Source: Hyphomicrobiales bacterium
GTDB taxonomy: Bacteria; Pseudomonadota; Alphaproteobacteria; Rhizobiales; Rhizobiaceae
Direction of reading: 5' to 3'
Length of the DNA stretch: 64,000 nucleotides
Assembly (NCBI GenBank): GCA_900471605.1
Contig: UCEY01000009.1
Location: forward strand, 161,927 to 225,926
Below are positions 8,826-17,341 of this stretch, piece by piece (within the stretch, counting starts at the first letter, position 1; every line of letters begins with the position of its first letter). The notes below the pieces were generated by a model that did not search any database, had not been told where the DNA came from, and saw only the letters and a program-made list of their open reading frames with translations. The position numbers were made by a program, and so were the translations under genes.

Positions 8826-8849
8826 TCAAATCCCCTCCGCTGTGCGGAG
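8826..8849 (-). terminator. Possible terminator after eipA
   Basis: On the minus strand CTCCGC-ACA-GCGGAG (8835-8849) is followed by GGGATTTGATGTTTTTT. The stem is short (6 bp) and the T-run is displaced by several bases, so termination would be weak. Confidence 0.4.
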
Positions 8850-8865
8850 AGGACAATGGCAGATT

Positions 8866-9468
8866 TCAGAAAGGGTTCCAGGTCGGCGACTGGGTGAGCT
8901 TGAGATAACCGACATTGATGCCGAGGCGAGCGCCGAGACCGGTGCGGATCGGCACGAGAATCACGTTGTTGTTGCGCAGCACCGTCATGCCGACGCCGGC
9001 GACCACGAAGGCGGAACCCGACACGCCGCCGAAGCGGGCATAGAGGCTGTTCACCGAGGGAAGATCGTAGACCAGCATCATCGCGCGGGTGCCCTGGCCG
9101 CCATAGTCGATGCCGAGCGAGGGGCCCTGCCAGAACACCGGATGCTGGCCGGCATTCTTGGTATAAAGCTCGCCCTCGCCATAGGTCAGGCCGGCGATGA
9201 ACGCGCCCGAACCTTCCTGGCCGAGGATGTAGCCGTTCGGCAGGCCGTATTGGGCAAAGGCGTTCTCGACGACCTTGGCAAGCCCGCCGCTGGTGGAGCC
9301 GAAGAAGCCGTGTCCGGCGTCGACGATTTCCTGGGCAGTGTATTGGTTGGAGCCCTGCTGGGCGGATGCCGGGCCTGCGAAGACCGCCACGGCTGCGATC
9401 ACGGCAAACACCGTCGCTGCGAAACGGGCGAGGGCGGAACGGGTGTGGATGCGCATTGTCAGATCCAT
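8866..9468 (-). CDS. eipA: EipA-family (DUF1134) envelope integrity protein
   Basis: About 200-residue secreted protein. The signal peptide (ALARFAATVFAVIAAVAVFA, cleavage after GPASA) is followed by the DUF1134 domain: EIVDAGHGFFGSTSGGLAKV, YGLPNGYILGQEGSGAFIAG, LGIDYGGQGTRAMMLVYDL and the closing GLGARLGINVGYLKLT. In Brucella and Caulobacter this family is known as EipA, a periplasmic protein needed for envelope integrity, with its gene under CtrA/cell-cycle influence. Three possible starts exist (GTG 9489, ATG 9468, ATG 9456); 9468 is chosen as a compromise, and all keep the signal peptide. The chpT/ctrA block begins about 185 bases away. Confidence 0.88.
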   Translation of the reverse strand: MDLTMRIHTRSALARFAATVFAVIAAVAVFAGPASAQQGSNQYTAQEIVDAGHGFFGSTSGGLAKVVENAFAQYGLPNGYILGQEGSGAFIAGLTYGEGELYTKNAGQHPVFWQGPSLGIDYGGQGTRAMMLVYDLPSVNSLYARFGGVSGSAFVVAGVGMTVLRNNNVILVPIRTGLGARLGINVGYLKLTQSPTWNPF

Positions 9469-9652
9469 GATTGTATCATCCAGGGGCACGCCTTTTGCAT
9501 CATGCTTAAGGCTCGTCTATTTTGGCGCCATGATCTTAATAATCGGTTTACCAAATATGGTGTCATTATGACCGGGAACATTGCTCAATCCCCGCGCAAC
9601 CTTCAGATGGCAGGGCGTACAGGGGAGAGCATTTCCCAAACAGGAGACCTAC

Positions 9653-10315
9653 ATGCCGAAGAATCCGAATCTTACCCTTGCCGGGCCAGATCTCGCGGCA
9701 CTTCTGTGCAGCCGCGTCTGCCATGACGTGATCTCCCCGGTCGGCGCGATCAACAACGGTCTCGAACTCCTCGACGAGGGAGCTGCCGACAGCGACGCGC
9801 TCGACCTCATCCGCACCTCGGCCCTCAACGCCTCGGTGCGCCTCAAGTTCGCACGTCTCGCTTTCGGTGCCTCCGGCTCCGTCGGCGCCTCGATCGATAC
9901 GGGCGAGGCCGAGAAGGCCGCCAAGGACTTTGCCGTCGCCGAAAAGAAGACCGAGGTCACCTGGAACGGCCCGCGCGCGATCATCGCCAAGAACCGGGTC
10001 AAGCTGCTCCTCAACCTCTTCCTCGTCGCCTATGCGGGCATCCCCCGCGGCGGCTCGATCGACGTGACGCTGGAAAATCCGGAATATGACGCGAAATTCA
10101 TCCTTACCATCAAGGGACGGATGATGCGCGTGCCGGCCAAGTTCGTCGAGATCGCCAGCGGCACGCTCGAAGAACCGATCGACGCCCATTCGATCCAGCC
10201 CTATTACACGGTCCTGCTCGCGGAAGAGTCCGGCATGGAACTGCGGCACGTGGTTTCGGAAGACAAGATCGTCTTCATCGCCGAAACAGTGGCCGCCGAG
10301 ACGATCTCCGGTTGA
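9653..10315 (+). CDS. chpT: ChpT histidine phosphotransferase
   Basis: 220-residue phosphotransfer protein that relays phosphate from the hybrid kinase CckA to CtrA and CpdR. The DHp-like helix carries H24 in the motif SRVCHDVISPVGAINNGLEL, and the rest follows the ChpT pseudo-ATPase fold (NLFLVAYAGIPRGGSIDV, then IQPYYTVLLAEESGMELRH). The ATG at 9653 is chosen because AGGAG lies 7 bases before it; the open frame extends further upstream to 9581 without a good ribosome site. It is followed by a receiver-domain gene and, in the opposite orientation, ctrA, so donor and final target of the relay are neighbours. Confidence 0.93.
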   Translation: MPKNPNLTLAGPDLAALLCSRVCHDVISPVGAINNGLELLDEGAADSDALDLIRTSALNASVRLKFARLAFGASGSVGASIDTGEAEKAAKDFAVAEKKTEVTWNGPRAIIAKNRVKLLLNLFLVAYAGIPRGGSIDVTLENPEYDAKFILTIKGRMMRVPAKFVEIASGTLEEPIDAHSIQPYYTVLLAEESGMELRHVVSEDKIVFIAETVAAETISG

Positions 10316-10405
10316 TTCGCGCCCGAGGGTAACCATTCATTAGCGCCATCGCCCTAATGATAGATGCTCGGAAACCAGAGCGGGTTTGAGCGTCAGGGGG
10401 ATACG

Positions 10406-10768
10406 ATGCAGCGTTTAATGATTGCCGACGGATCGGACATCGTGCGCACGGTCGGCAAGCGGATCCTGTCCGAACTGGGCTTCCTGGTGGTCGAGGCCGG
10501 CACCGCGCGCGAGGCTGTGACGCGTTGCAATGCCGAACTTCCCAATTTCCTGATCGTGGACGCGGGCCTAGAAGGTGCGCTCGAACTCATCGGCACCATC
10601 CGGGCGATGCCGAACGGCAAGAGTGTGCGCATCTTCTATTGCGTCATCGAGGCGGACCTGAAGAAGATGATGGCCGGCAAGCGTGCCGGCGCGGACGATT
10701 TCCTGCTGAAGCCTTTCGACCGCAAGATCCTGACTTCGGTCTTCTCTGCCCTGGCGCAAGCCGCCTGA
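10406..10768 (+). CDS. Single-domain receiver protein with degenerate active site
   Basis: 120-residue stand-alone receiver domain starting MQRLMIADGSDIVRT. The phospho-acceptor position is kept (D52 in FLIVDAGLEG) and so is the switch lysine (K102 in FLLKPFD). The first acidic residue is D8, but the second member of the acid pair is Gly (G9), the usual Thr/Ser after strand 4 appears to be Val (V80), and the loop after D52 lacks the canonical proline-methionine turn. It may therefore bind Mg/phosphate poorly or act as a pseudo-receiver. AGGGGG precedes the ATG. It lies 90 bases downstream of chpT, between chpT and ctrA. It is distinct from DivK and CpdR by sequence. Confidence 0.88.
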   Translation: MQRLMIADGSDIVRTVGKRILSELGFLVVEAGTAREAVTRCNAELPNFLIVDAGLEGALELIGTIRAMPNGKSVRIFYCVIEADLKKMMAGKRAGADDFLLKPFDRKILTSVFSALAQAA

Positions 10769-10864
10769 TTCTCAAAACCACCGCATCCGCTCGTCCGATG
10801 GTGGCAGCGCCGCCGGCGATTTTCTTGTCCTGTTTCGTTTCGGGTCCGCAAACGGCTCAAAACA

Positions 10865-10896
10865 AAACGTCCGCCCGGCAGGCCAGGCGGACGTTT
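10865..10896. terminator. Bidirectional terminator between the receiver gene and ctrA
   Basis: Inverted repeat AAACGTCCGCC (10865-10875) / GGCGGACGTTT (10886-10896) with a 10-base loop, placed between two convergent genes. A and T flanks make it usable in both directions, though the following T-runs are short. Confidence 0.75.
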
Positions 10897-10918
10897 CGAA
10901 AGGGGACTCTCAGGCAGC

Positions 10919-11617
<699 letters not shown>

Positions 11618-12040
11618 ATTTTTCCCCTTTACCGCCGCGTAAGGTATCTTTGCCCCCTTACTCGATACGGATCCAGACTGAGCCTGATTTGGAAGCTGCC
11701 ACTAAATGGTTAACAAATTATGATTTCACCTGGCAAGGTTCATCATTTCGTTAAGCAAAATTAGTAGCAACCTGATTTCCCTTATGGATTGGTCATCACC
11801 AGGTTTGAATCAGCGGGTGAGGAAATTCCGCTAAGTGATTCATTCGACTCATACATTGTCGCGGCCAATTTAGGCCCTGGCATTTACCGACCCTTAAACG
11901 ATCAGGTTTATCATTAATGATGCCCGTAAACGAAAGGTTAACGCGACGCCTTATTTATTAACGTTGCGAAAATTTTTTGATCCGGAGTGTACCAATCCGG
12001 ATACACGGGCCTGGGTCTCGCTATCCACGGAGTATTGCGT
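11618..12040. promoter_or_regulatory. ctrA / fliJ-like divergent regulatory region
   Basis: 423 bases without a gene, clearly AT-richer than its surroundings. It holds three GANTC sites (11807-11811, 11837-11841, 11846-11850), the target of the CcrM methylase, and TTAA/TTAAC words at 11710, 11751, 11894, 11914, 11938 and 11958, the half-site of CtrA. The last two are both TTAACG and 20 bases apart. I did not find a perfect TTAA-N7-TTAA full site; TTAAGCAAAATTAGT at 11751 is the nearest. Known biology: ctrA promoters in Caulobacter, Brucella and rhizobia respond to GANTC methylation and to CtrA itself. Confidence 0.75.
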
Positions 12041-12391
12041 ATGAAGTCGCGTGACAGCCTGGTTCGCCTGAAAAGCTTTCAGGTCACCGAAAAGCGTCGT
12101 CAATTGCAGCAATTGCAGATGATGATGGCCGAGTTCGAAAGAATGGCCAAGGAACTCGAGCACCAGATCACTCTGGAAGAGAAGAAATCCGGCATTACCG
12201 ACCGGAATCACTTCGCCTATCCGACCTTCGCGAAGGCAGCCCGCCAGCGCGCGGACAATCTTCAGGTCTCGATTCGCGAGCTGAAGGTGCAGGAGGAAAG
12301 CGCGGAGCTCGCGCTCGAGGAGGCGGAGGCAGAATTTGCCAAGGCTTCGGCGCTCGAAGAGCGCGATGGCGGAATGCGCGCCCGGGCCTAA
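12041..12391 (+). CDS. FliJ-like small coiled-coil protein
   Basis: 116 residues, almost entirely alpha-helical and charged (MKSRDSLVRLKSFQVTEKRR, then QLQQLQMMMAEFERMAKELE), with the shape of the flagellar export chaperone FliJ. Homologues at this place beside ctrA in rhizobia are usually labelled FliJ. The ATG at 12041 is used because GGAG lies upstream; the open frame begins at 11987 within the regulatory region. It diverges from ctrA and could be a direct CtrA target. The FliJ function is inferred from shape and context, not from a diagnostic motif. Confidence 0.7.
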   Translation: MKSRDSLVRLKSFQVTEKRRQLQQLQMMMAEFERMAKELEHQITLEEKKSGITDRNHFAYPTFAKAARQRADNLQVSIRELKVQEESAELALEEAEAEFAKASALEERDGGMRARA

Positions 12392-12505
12392 CGACGCCGG
12401 GCCGCATCAGCGACGGAAATGTCATAATCTGGGGCGGTGCCGCGGTGCCGAGGCCCCATTTCCGTTTTTGGTTTTCGTTAACATCCGTGATTCGGGTTCG
12501 GCGTC

Positions 12506-12550
12506 CCGGATTAACGAAGCCCGGATTAACGAAGCCTGGATTAACGAAGA
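12506..12550. repeat. Three tandem copies of a 15-bp unit across the end of the acetyltransferase gene
   Basis: Units 12506-12520 and 12521-12535 are identical (CCGGATTAACGAAGC); the third, 12536-12550, differs at two positions. The third copy contains the TAA stop of the minus-strand acetyltransferase gene. Since the unit is 15 bases, each copy keeps the frame and repeats Leu-Arg-stop. Confidence 0.9.
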
Positions 12551-12819
12551 ATGTCCTGCCAGTCGGGGTGGCGTTCCACCTGAGCCTTGAAGAACGGGCA
12601 GAGCGGAATGATCTTCCAGCCGCCCTTGCGGGCTTCCTCGACCGCATGCAGCGCCAGGGCCTGGCCGACCCCTTTGCCGCGAAGCTCGTCGGGAACGCCG
12701 GTATGATCGACGATGATGAGTTCCGGCGATGCGCGAGAATAGGTCATCTCGGCGAAGTGCCCTTCGACCTCGGCCAGGTAACGGCCGCCCGACCGCGTTT
12801 CTTCGAGGGTGATATTCAT
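12541..12819 (-). CDS. Small GNAT-like N-acetyltransferase (Yjdj type)
   Basis: 92 residues with the short acetyl-CoA-binding fold seen in YjdJ/GNAT-like proteins: YLAEVEGHFAEMTYSRASPE, LIIVDHTGVPDELRGKGVG (the RGKGVG pyrophosphate loop at about 50) and the C-terminal WKIIPLCPFFKAQVERHPDW. It probably uses acetyl-CoA; the acceptor is unknown. The ATG at 12819 with GAGG before it is preferred over the long upstream extension to 12999, which overlaps the divergent gene and is not protein-like. The 3' end lies inside a tandem repeat. Confidence 0.85.
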   Translation of the reverse strand: MNITLEETRSGGRYLAEVEGHFAEMTYSRASPELIIVDHTGVPDELRGKGVGQALALHAVEEARKGGWKIIPLCPFFKAQVERHPDWQDILR

Positions 12820-12925
12820 GATTGCCTCGCTTTTGTGCTTCCGCCGATGATGTAATACGGGAGGAGCCGCAGGGAAATAGCCGCGCGGCACACCGGGGGG
12901 TGACACATCGTCAACGGAGAAAGCG

Positions 12926-13378
12926 ATGAACTGGCTACGGCCGTTTCTTCTCGTGCTGGCCGCGATCTTTCTGGGGCTCGGGCTTTTCCTGCCGATCATC
13001 CGCTTCGAGCGGCTCTATTTCTTCAGCGAGACGCCGTCCCTGCTGGAACTCGTCGCGGCGCTTTTCGAGGAGGGGGATGTGGCGCTGTCGCTGGTGGTCG
13101 GCCTGTTTTCGATCGTCTTTCCGATCGTCAAGCTCGCCGGGCTTACGGTGCAGCTCTCCGGCCGAGTGAGGCAGGCCGGGTTTTTCGGCCGTGCGATGCC
13201 GCATCTCTCGAAGTGGTCGATGATGGACGTGATGCTGGTGGCGATCGTCGTCTTCGCCGCGAAGAGCAGCGGCCTGGCTGTTGCGGTCTCGCAGCCGGGC
13301 CTCTGGTTCTACGCCGCCTCGGCCATCATCGCCGGGGTGCTGCCGTCGCTGTCCCGGACCGGATCCAGGCAGAATTGA
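12926..13378 (+). CDS. Paraquat-inducible protein A (PqiA)-like membrane protein
   Basis: 150 residues with four predicted transmembrane helices (about 6-25, 48-70, 92-112 and 120-140). The first helix (LLVLAAIFLGLGLFLPIIRF) and the IVKLAGLTVQL and MPHLSKWSMMDVMLVAIVVF segments are characteristic of single-domain PqiA/YebS-type proteins. The PqiA pathway is linked to outer-membrane lipid homeostasis in enterobacteria; here no MCE-domain partner is next to it. It ends at a strong terminator. Confidence 0.82.
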   Translation: MNWLRPFLLVLAAIFLGLGLFLPIIRFERLYFFSETPSLLELVAALFEEGDVALSLVVGLFSIVFPIVKLAGLTVQLSGRVRQAGFFGRAMPHLSKWSMMDVMLVAIVVFAAKSSGLAVAVSQPGLWFYAASAIIAGVLPSLSRTGSRQN

Positions 13379-13396
13379 GCCGTCTTTCAGAAACCG

Positions 13397-13438
13397 AAAG
13401 GTGCCGTTGCGTTCGTGGCAGCGGCACCTTTTGTTTTC
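13397..13438. terminator. Terminator between pqiA-like and sciP
   Basis: AAAGGTGCCG (13397-13406) pairs with CGGCACCTTT (13422-13431), followed by TTGTTTT on the plus strand and by A/T-rich sequence on the minus strand. It sits between two convergent genes. Confidence 0.8.
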
Positions 13439-13468
13439 CGGTGCGGGCCGGGACCCGCGAATTCGGCG

Positions 13469-13744
13469 TCAGTGACGATATTGCTGAATGCGCGTGGTGC
13501 GCAGGCCGGCAAGGCCGTGATCGTTGATGGAGGACTGCCAGGACAGGAATTCCTCGACGGTGAGCGTGTAACGCTCGCAGGCTTCTTCCAAGCTCAACAG
13601 GCCGCCGCGAACCGCGGCTACCACCTCTGCCTTTCGCCGGATGACCCAGCGGCGCGTATTGGCCGGCGGCAGATCGGCGATCGTCAAGGGGCTGCCATCG
13701 GGGCCGATGACATATTTCACTCGGGGACGTATCAATTCGGTCAT
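13469..13744 (-). CDS. sciP: SciP-type CtrA inhibitor (DUF1153)
   Basis: 91-residue helix-turn-helix protein. The DUF1153 signature is complete: YVIGPDGSPLTIADLPP, TRRWVIRRKAEVVAAVRGGL and LSLEEACERYTLTVEEFLSW. In Caulobacter SciP blocks CtrA-driven transcription during G1 by contacting CtrA/RNA polymerase. The ATG at 13744 (MTELIRPRV) is chosen over 13771 because AGAGAG precedes it and it matches the usual length. It lies 2 kb from ctrA, so a regulator and its inhibitor are close together, although not in one operon. Confidence 0.92.
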   Translation of the reverse strand: MTELIRPRVKYVIGPDGSPLTIADLPPANTRRWVIRRKAEVVAAVRGGLLSLEEACERYTLTVEEFLSWQSSINDHGLAGLRTTRIQQYRH

Positions 13745-13939
13745 TGAACTCTCTACACAACGCAAGACCACGTCGGTGAGCCTAGCCGCCCAGTTTTAAT
13801 ATTTGACTAAATAGGCCGCAGCATTTGTTCCGACTGTGGCAGCAATCGCATTGCGTGTCCTAAGGCAGGACGAAAAGCCTTGTTGCTCAAGGGAAAGACG
13901 GCGGTTTGGCGGCAGCGCGATCCTGCAAAAAGAGGCGGA

Positions 13940-14746
13940 TCAGAAGCCTTCGCCGCCTCGAAATTCGACAAGCAACGTGCCGAACATGATGCGCAGATCG
14001 AGAAAAATCGAGAAATTGTCGATGTAATGGAGGTCGCAGGCGATGCGGGCGCGCGCCTTGCCGGGGCGATCCGTCGGACCGCGAAGGCCGCGCATCTGCG
14101 CGAGGCCGGTCATGCCCGGCCGCATCGCATGGCGGCGGTGATAGTCCGGAACGAGGTCCTCGTAACGGATGCCGGCCGCCAGCATGCCGATCGCGTGACA
14201 GCGTGGGCCGACCAGCGACATGTCGCCTTTCAGGACATTCAGGAGTTGCGGCAGTTCGTCGATATTGGCCTTGCGGATGAGGGCGCCGACACGGGTGACG
14301 CGTGGATCGTTCCGCACGGTCTGCGCGATCCCTTTCTCGTCGCCGAGAGCGGTGCGCATCGACCGGAACTTGTAGACGCGGAACCTGCGGCTGTCCTTGC
14401 CCCAGCGCGTCTGGGTAAAGAGCACCGGTCCGTCGCTGTCGAGGCGGATCGCCAGCGCGACCGCCAGCATCACGGGCAGGAGCAGGATCAGCGCCGCCAG
14501 CGAGACGCCGATGTCGATCGCCCGCTTTGCGGCGAGCTGAAGGCGAAGGCTGGTGCCGGCTTTATGGAGCTGGACCGATTGCCGGATACGGGCTGGCGGC
14601 GGCGCGATATGGCGCCTGCCGCGCGACCTGCCGGTCGTGTCGTCATGCAGATCAGGAACACTCAAAACCAGCCACCCGTACTCTACCCCTCCGAAGCCTC
14701 GAAGGCCTCGGTGGCTCGTAATAGAACAGCCGCGTTGCGGAGTCAT
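13940..14746 (-). CDS. ExoY-type undecaprenyl-phosphate sugar transferase
   Basis: 268 residues. The bacterial sugar transferase (polyprenyl-phosphate hexose-1-phosphate transferase) domain starts at about residue 73: [20 protein letters not shown] forms the membrane helix, followed by [25 protein letters not shown] and [11 protein letters not shown]. It would add the first sugar onto the lipid carrier in exopolysaccharide assembly. The first 60-70 residues are unusual and may be partly untranslated; the ribosome site at 14746 is weak. There are no other exo genes nearby, so the polysaccharide cannot be named. Confidence 0.87.
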   Translation of the reverse strand: MTPQRGCSITSHRGLRGFGGVEYGWLVLSVPDLHDDTTGRSRGRRHIAPPPARIRQSVQLHKAGTSLRLQLAAKRAIDIGVSLAALILLLPVMLAVALAIRLDSDGPVLFTQTRWGKDSRRFRVYKFRSMRTALGDEKGIAQTVRNDPRVTRVGALIRKANIDELPQLLNVLKGDMSLVGPRCHAIGMLAAGIRYEDLVPDYHRRHAMRPGMTGLAQMRGLRGPTDRPGKARARIACDLHYIDNFSIFLDLRIMFGTLLVEFRGGEGF

Positions 14747-14796
14747 CCGTCAATTTAACGGGTTGTTAAGGATGAATAGATTTTTCCGGGATACCG

Positions 14797-15828
14797 TCAC
14801 GACAGCATCGCCAAGGATAGTTCGGTCTTTCCTGCCCCTAGTTCCAGTTGTGCCGTCCCCGCATGCCCGAGCGTCAGGTAATCGCCGGCGGAAAAGGAAA
14901 AAATTCCCGTTGCGGATTGTATTTGTGCTCCGCCGGCGATGCCGTTCATCGCGATAAGCGTCTGCGTTGCATTGAGCATCAGGCTGGTCGCATGGCCGGA
15001 CGAAGACAGGACCGCGACATTGAGGGCAACGAGATAGAGGCCGGTAGCCGGGGCTACGATGCGGCTGCCGCCGCCGGCGACCGCAGCGCCCAGCGAAAAG
15101 CCGCCATGGGCGAGGGCGAGCGTGGTGAAGCCGCTCTGCTGGCCCGCCGTCGGGGTGAAGTTCGTTCCGGTGCGATAGGCTCGGGCGGCCGGCTGGTTCG
15201 GCTGCGAGACCTGACCGGCGGGCGAGATCGACAGCCCGGTCCTCCAGCTCGTCCCGTCGCTGACCTTGACCGAAAACTCGGTGTTGCCGGCCAGACCCAT
15301 CTCCGCGTAACCGGTCCAGTTCGACTGGAAGAGCAGCGAGGCCGTGTCAGCGGAGGCCGCCTTGTTGACCTTGATCTGGTGGCCGTTGCCCGCGTGGTTG
15401 AAGAGGCTTGCCGGAGCGGAAAGGGCGAGCCGATTGGTGCCGTCGGGCGTTGCATTGATCCCGAGCTGGTCGAGGCGGCCGGTGGCGGGCAGGGGGATGT
15501 CCTGCCAGAGTGCGCCGGAAAACACCTTCAGCTTTTCGGCAGCGGCGAACCAGGCGCGCCAGCCGGTGCGCGGGGCCAGAAATGCCCAGTAGCCGTCCTG
15601 CCAGGACGCGATACGTCCGGCTTTGCCGGCCCAGGCGCCCGTGGGCGCGGCCCCGAGCAGATAGCAGGCGCCTTCCGCCGGTGCGCCGGGCGGGGTCGCG
15701 AGCTCCGCGACGATGGTCAGATGCACGAGCGCATCGAGCCGCAGCAGGGCCTCGTTGTGGGTGACATGTTTCTGCGCCTGCGAAGGCAGGATGAAGGGCA
15801 TGTTCAGGTTGGCGGTCGTATCGGCCAT
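14797..15828 (-). CDS. DUF2793-domain phage-tail-like protein
   Basis: 343 residues. The N-terminal DUF2793 signature is clear: NLNMPFILPSQAQKHVTHNE, ALLRLDALVHL, EGACYLLGA, AGRIASWQDGYWAF. The C-terminal half (AHGGFSLGAAVAGGGSRIVA... ILTAxG-type beta-rich repeats) resembles C1q/tail-fibre-like modules. DUF2793 proteins occur in prophages and gene-transfer-agent-like loci of alphaproteobacteria. The ATG at 15828 with GGAGAG replaces a much longer open frame to 16080 that overlaps the divergent soxB. No other phage gene is nearby. Confidence 0.82.
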   Translation of the reverse strand: MADTTANLNMPFILPSQAQKHVTHNEALLRLDALVHLTIVAELATPPGAPAEGACYLLGAAPTGAWAGKAGRIASWQDGYWAFLAPRTGWRAWFAAAEKLKVFSGALWQDIPLPATGRLDQLGINATPDGTNRLALSAPASLFNHAGNGHQIKVNKAASADTASLLFQSNWTGYAEMGLAGNTEFSVKVSDGTSWRTGLSISPAGQVSQPNQPAARAYRTGTNFTPTAGQQSGFTTLALAHGGFSLGAAVAGGGSRIVAPATGLYLVALNVAVLSSSGHATSLMLNATQTLIAMNGIAGGAQIQSATGIFSFSAGDYLTLGHAGTAQLELGAGKTELSLAMLS

Positions 15829-16078
15829 GGTTCTCTCCGTTCGGTTTCCGACCAGTCTAAGGTCGGCGGCGGAGGCGGGGAGAAGCGAGTGGCCAAGCCT
15901 TTGAAAAAGCTGAGGCGGCATTCTCGAAACATGCCCGTCCTCGATGCGGCGTGGCCGGAAAGCAACGGCGGCGGACGGGCAGGGCTTTTCGTCGCATCCG
16001 GGCTTGCCAGTGTCCTGATTGCGCTTGTCCTTTCTCTCGCATATGCGAATGTGAGCGCGGCGAGAGACAGGGAAAAGC

Positions 16079-17329
16079 ATGCGTTATTCGGCCTATTCGA
16101 TCTTCAAGGAAGCGCTTTCCGGCAACCGGATGTGGAAGCCCGCCTGGCGCGAACCGCAGCCGAAGCCGCACTATGACGTGATCATCGTCGGTGGCGGCGG
16201 GCACGGGCTGGCGACGGCCTATTACCTCGCCAAGGAATTCGGCATCACCAATGTCGCGGTGCTGGAAAAGGGCTATCTCGGTTCCGGCAATGTCGGGCGC
16301 AACACGACGATCATCCGCTCCAACTACCTGCTCGAGGGCAACAATCCGTTCTACGAATTCTCGCTGAAGCTCTGGGAAGGGCTGGAGCGGGATTTCAACT
16401 ACAACGCCATGGTCTCGCAGCGCGGCATTCTCAACCTCTTCCATTCCGACGGCCAGCGGGACGCCCATGCCCGCAAGGGGAACGGCATGCGCATCCATGG
16501 CGTCGATGCCGAACTGCTCGACCGCGAGCAGGTGCGCCGGAAGGCGCCCTATCTGAATTTCGACCACGCCCGGTTCCCGATCATGGGGGCTCTCTATCAG
16601 AAGCGCGCCGGCACGGTGCGGCATGACGCGGTCGCCTGGGGTTACGGCCGAGGTGCCGATGCACGCGGCGTCGACCTGATCCAGCATTGCGAGGTGACCG
16701 GCATCCGCCGCGAAAACGGGCTGGTGGTCGGCGTCGAGACGACCAGGGGTTTTATCGGCTGCAACAAGCTGGCGCTGGCGGCCGCCGGCAATACGACGAC
16801 GGTCGGCCGGATGGCCGATCTCGAACTGCCGATCGAGACGCATGTCCTGCAGGCCTTCGTTTCGGAAGGGCTCAAACCCGTGGTCGACCACGTGATCACC
16901 TATGGCGCCGGGCATTTCTACATATCGCAGTCGGACAAGGGCGGGCTGGTGTTCGGCGCCGAGATCGATTTCTATTCTTCCTATGCCCAGCGCGGCAACC
17001 TGCAGACCGTCGAACACACGATGGAGGAGGGGGTGTCGCTGATCCCCGGCCTGTCGCGTGCGAAAGTGCTCAGGAGCTGGGGTGGGGTGATGGACATGTC
17101 TATGGACGGATCGCCGATCATCGACCGCACGCCGATCGACAACCTCTATCTCAACTGCGGCTGGTGTTACGGCGGCTTCAAGGCGACGCCGGCCTCCGGT
17201 TTCTGTTTTGCCCACCTGATCGCCAAGAACGAGACGCACCACGTCTCCCGCTTCATGCGGCTCGACCGGTTCGAGCGCGGCTACACGATCGACGAAGCGG
17301 GCCGCGGCCCCCAGCCGAACCTCCACTGA
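16079..17329 (+). CDS. soxB: Sarcosine oxidase subunit beta
   Basis: 416-residue flavoprotein subunit that oxidises sarcosine to glycine. The dinucleotide-binding fold begins at residue 33 (DVIIVGGGGHGLATAYYLAK), and GTVRHDAVAWGYG contains H182, the likely counterpart of the histidine that carries covalent FMN in characterised heterotetrameric sarcosine oxidases. The ending SGFCFAHLIA is also typical. The ATG is preceded by AGGGA. It is first gene of a compact soxBDAG operon. Confidence 0.95.
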   Translation: MRYSAYSIFKEALSGNRMWKPAWREPQPKPHYDVIIVGGGGHGLATAYYLAKEFGITNVAVLEKGYLGSGNVGRNTTIIRSNYLLEGNNPFYEFSLKLWEGLERDFNYNAMVSQRGILNLFHSDGQRDAHARKGNGMRIHGVDAELLDREQVRRKAPYLNFDHARFPIMGALYQKRAGTVRHDAVAWGYGRGADARGVDLIQHCEVTGIRRENGLVVGVETTRGFIGCNKLALAAAGNTTTVGRMADLELPIETHVLQAFVSEGLKPVVDHVITYGAGHFYISQSDKGGLVFGAEIDFYSSYAQRGNLQTVEHTMEEGVSLIPGLSRAKVLRSWGGVMDMSMDGSPIIDRTPIDNLYLNCGWCYGGFKATPASGFCFAHLIAKNETHHVSRFMRLDRFERGYTIDEAGRGPQPNLH

Positions 17330-17341
17330 GCAAGATCCCCG

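Noticed and set aside
11618..12040. A complete CtrA site TTAA-N7-TTAA
   Set aside because: Only half-sites and near matches were found by eye; no perfect full site.
12541..12999. N-terminal extension of the acetyltransferase to 12999
   Set aside because: The extension overlaps the divergent pqiA-like gene and its ribosome site; the ATG at 12819 has GAGG and matches the family start.
14797..15828. A prophage around the DUF2793 gene
   Set aside because: Neighbours are ordinary chromosomal genes; no integrase, capsid, terminase or attachment-site repeats seen.
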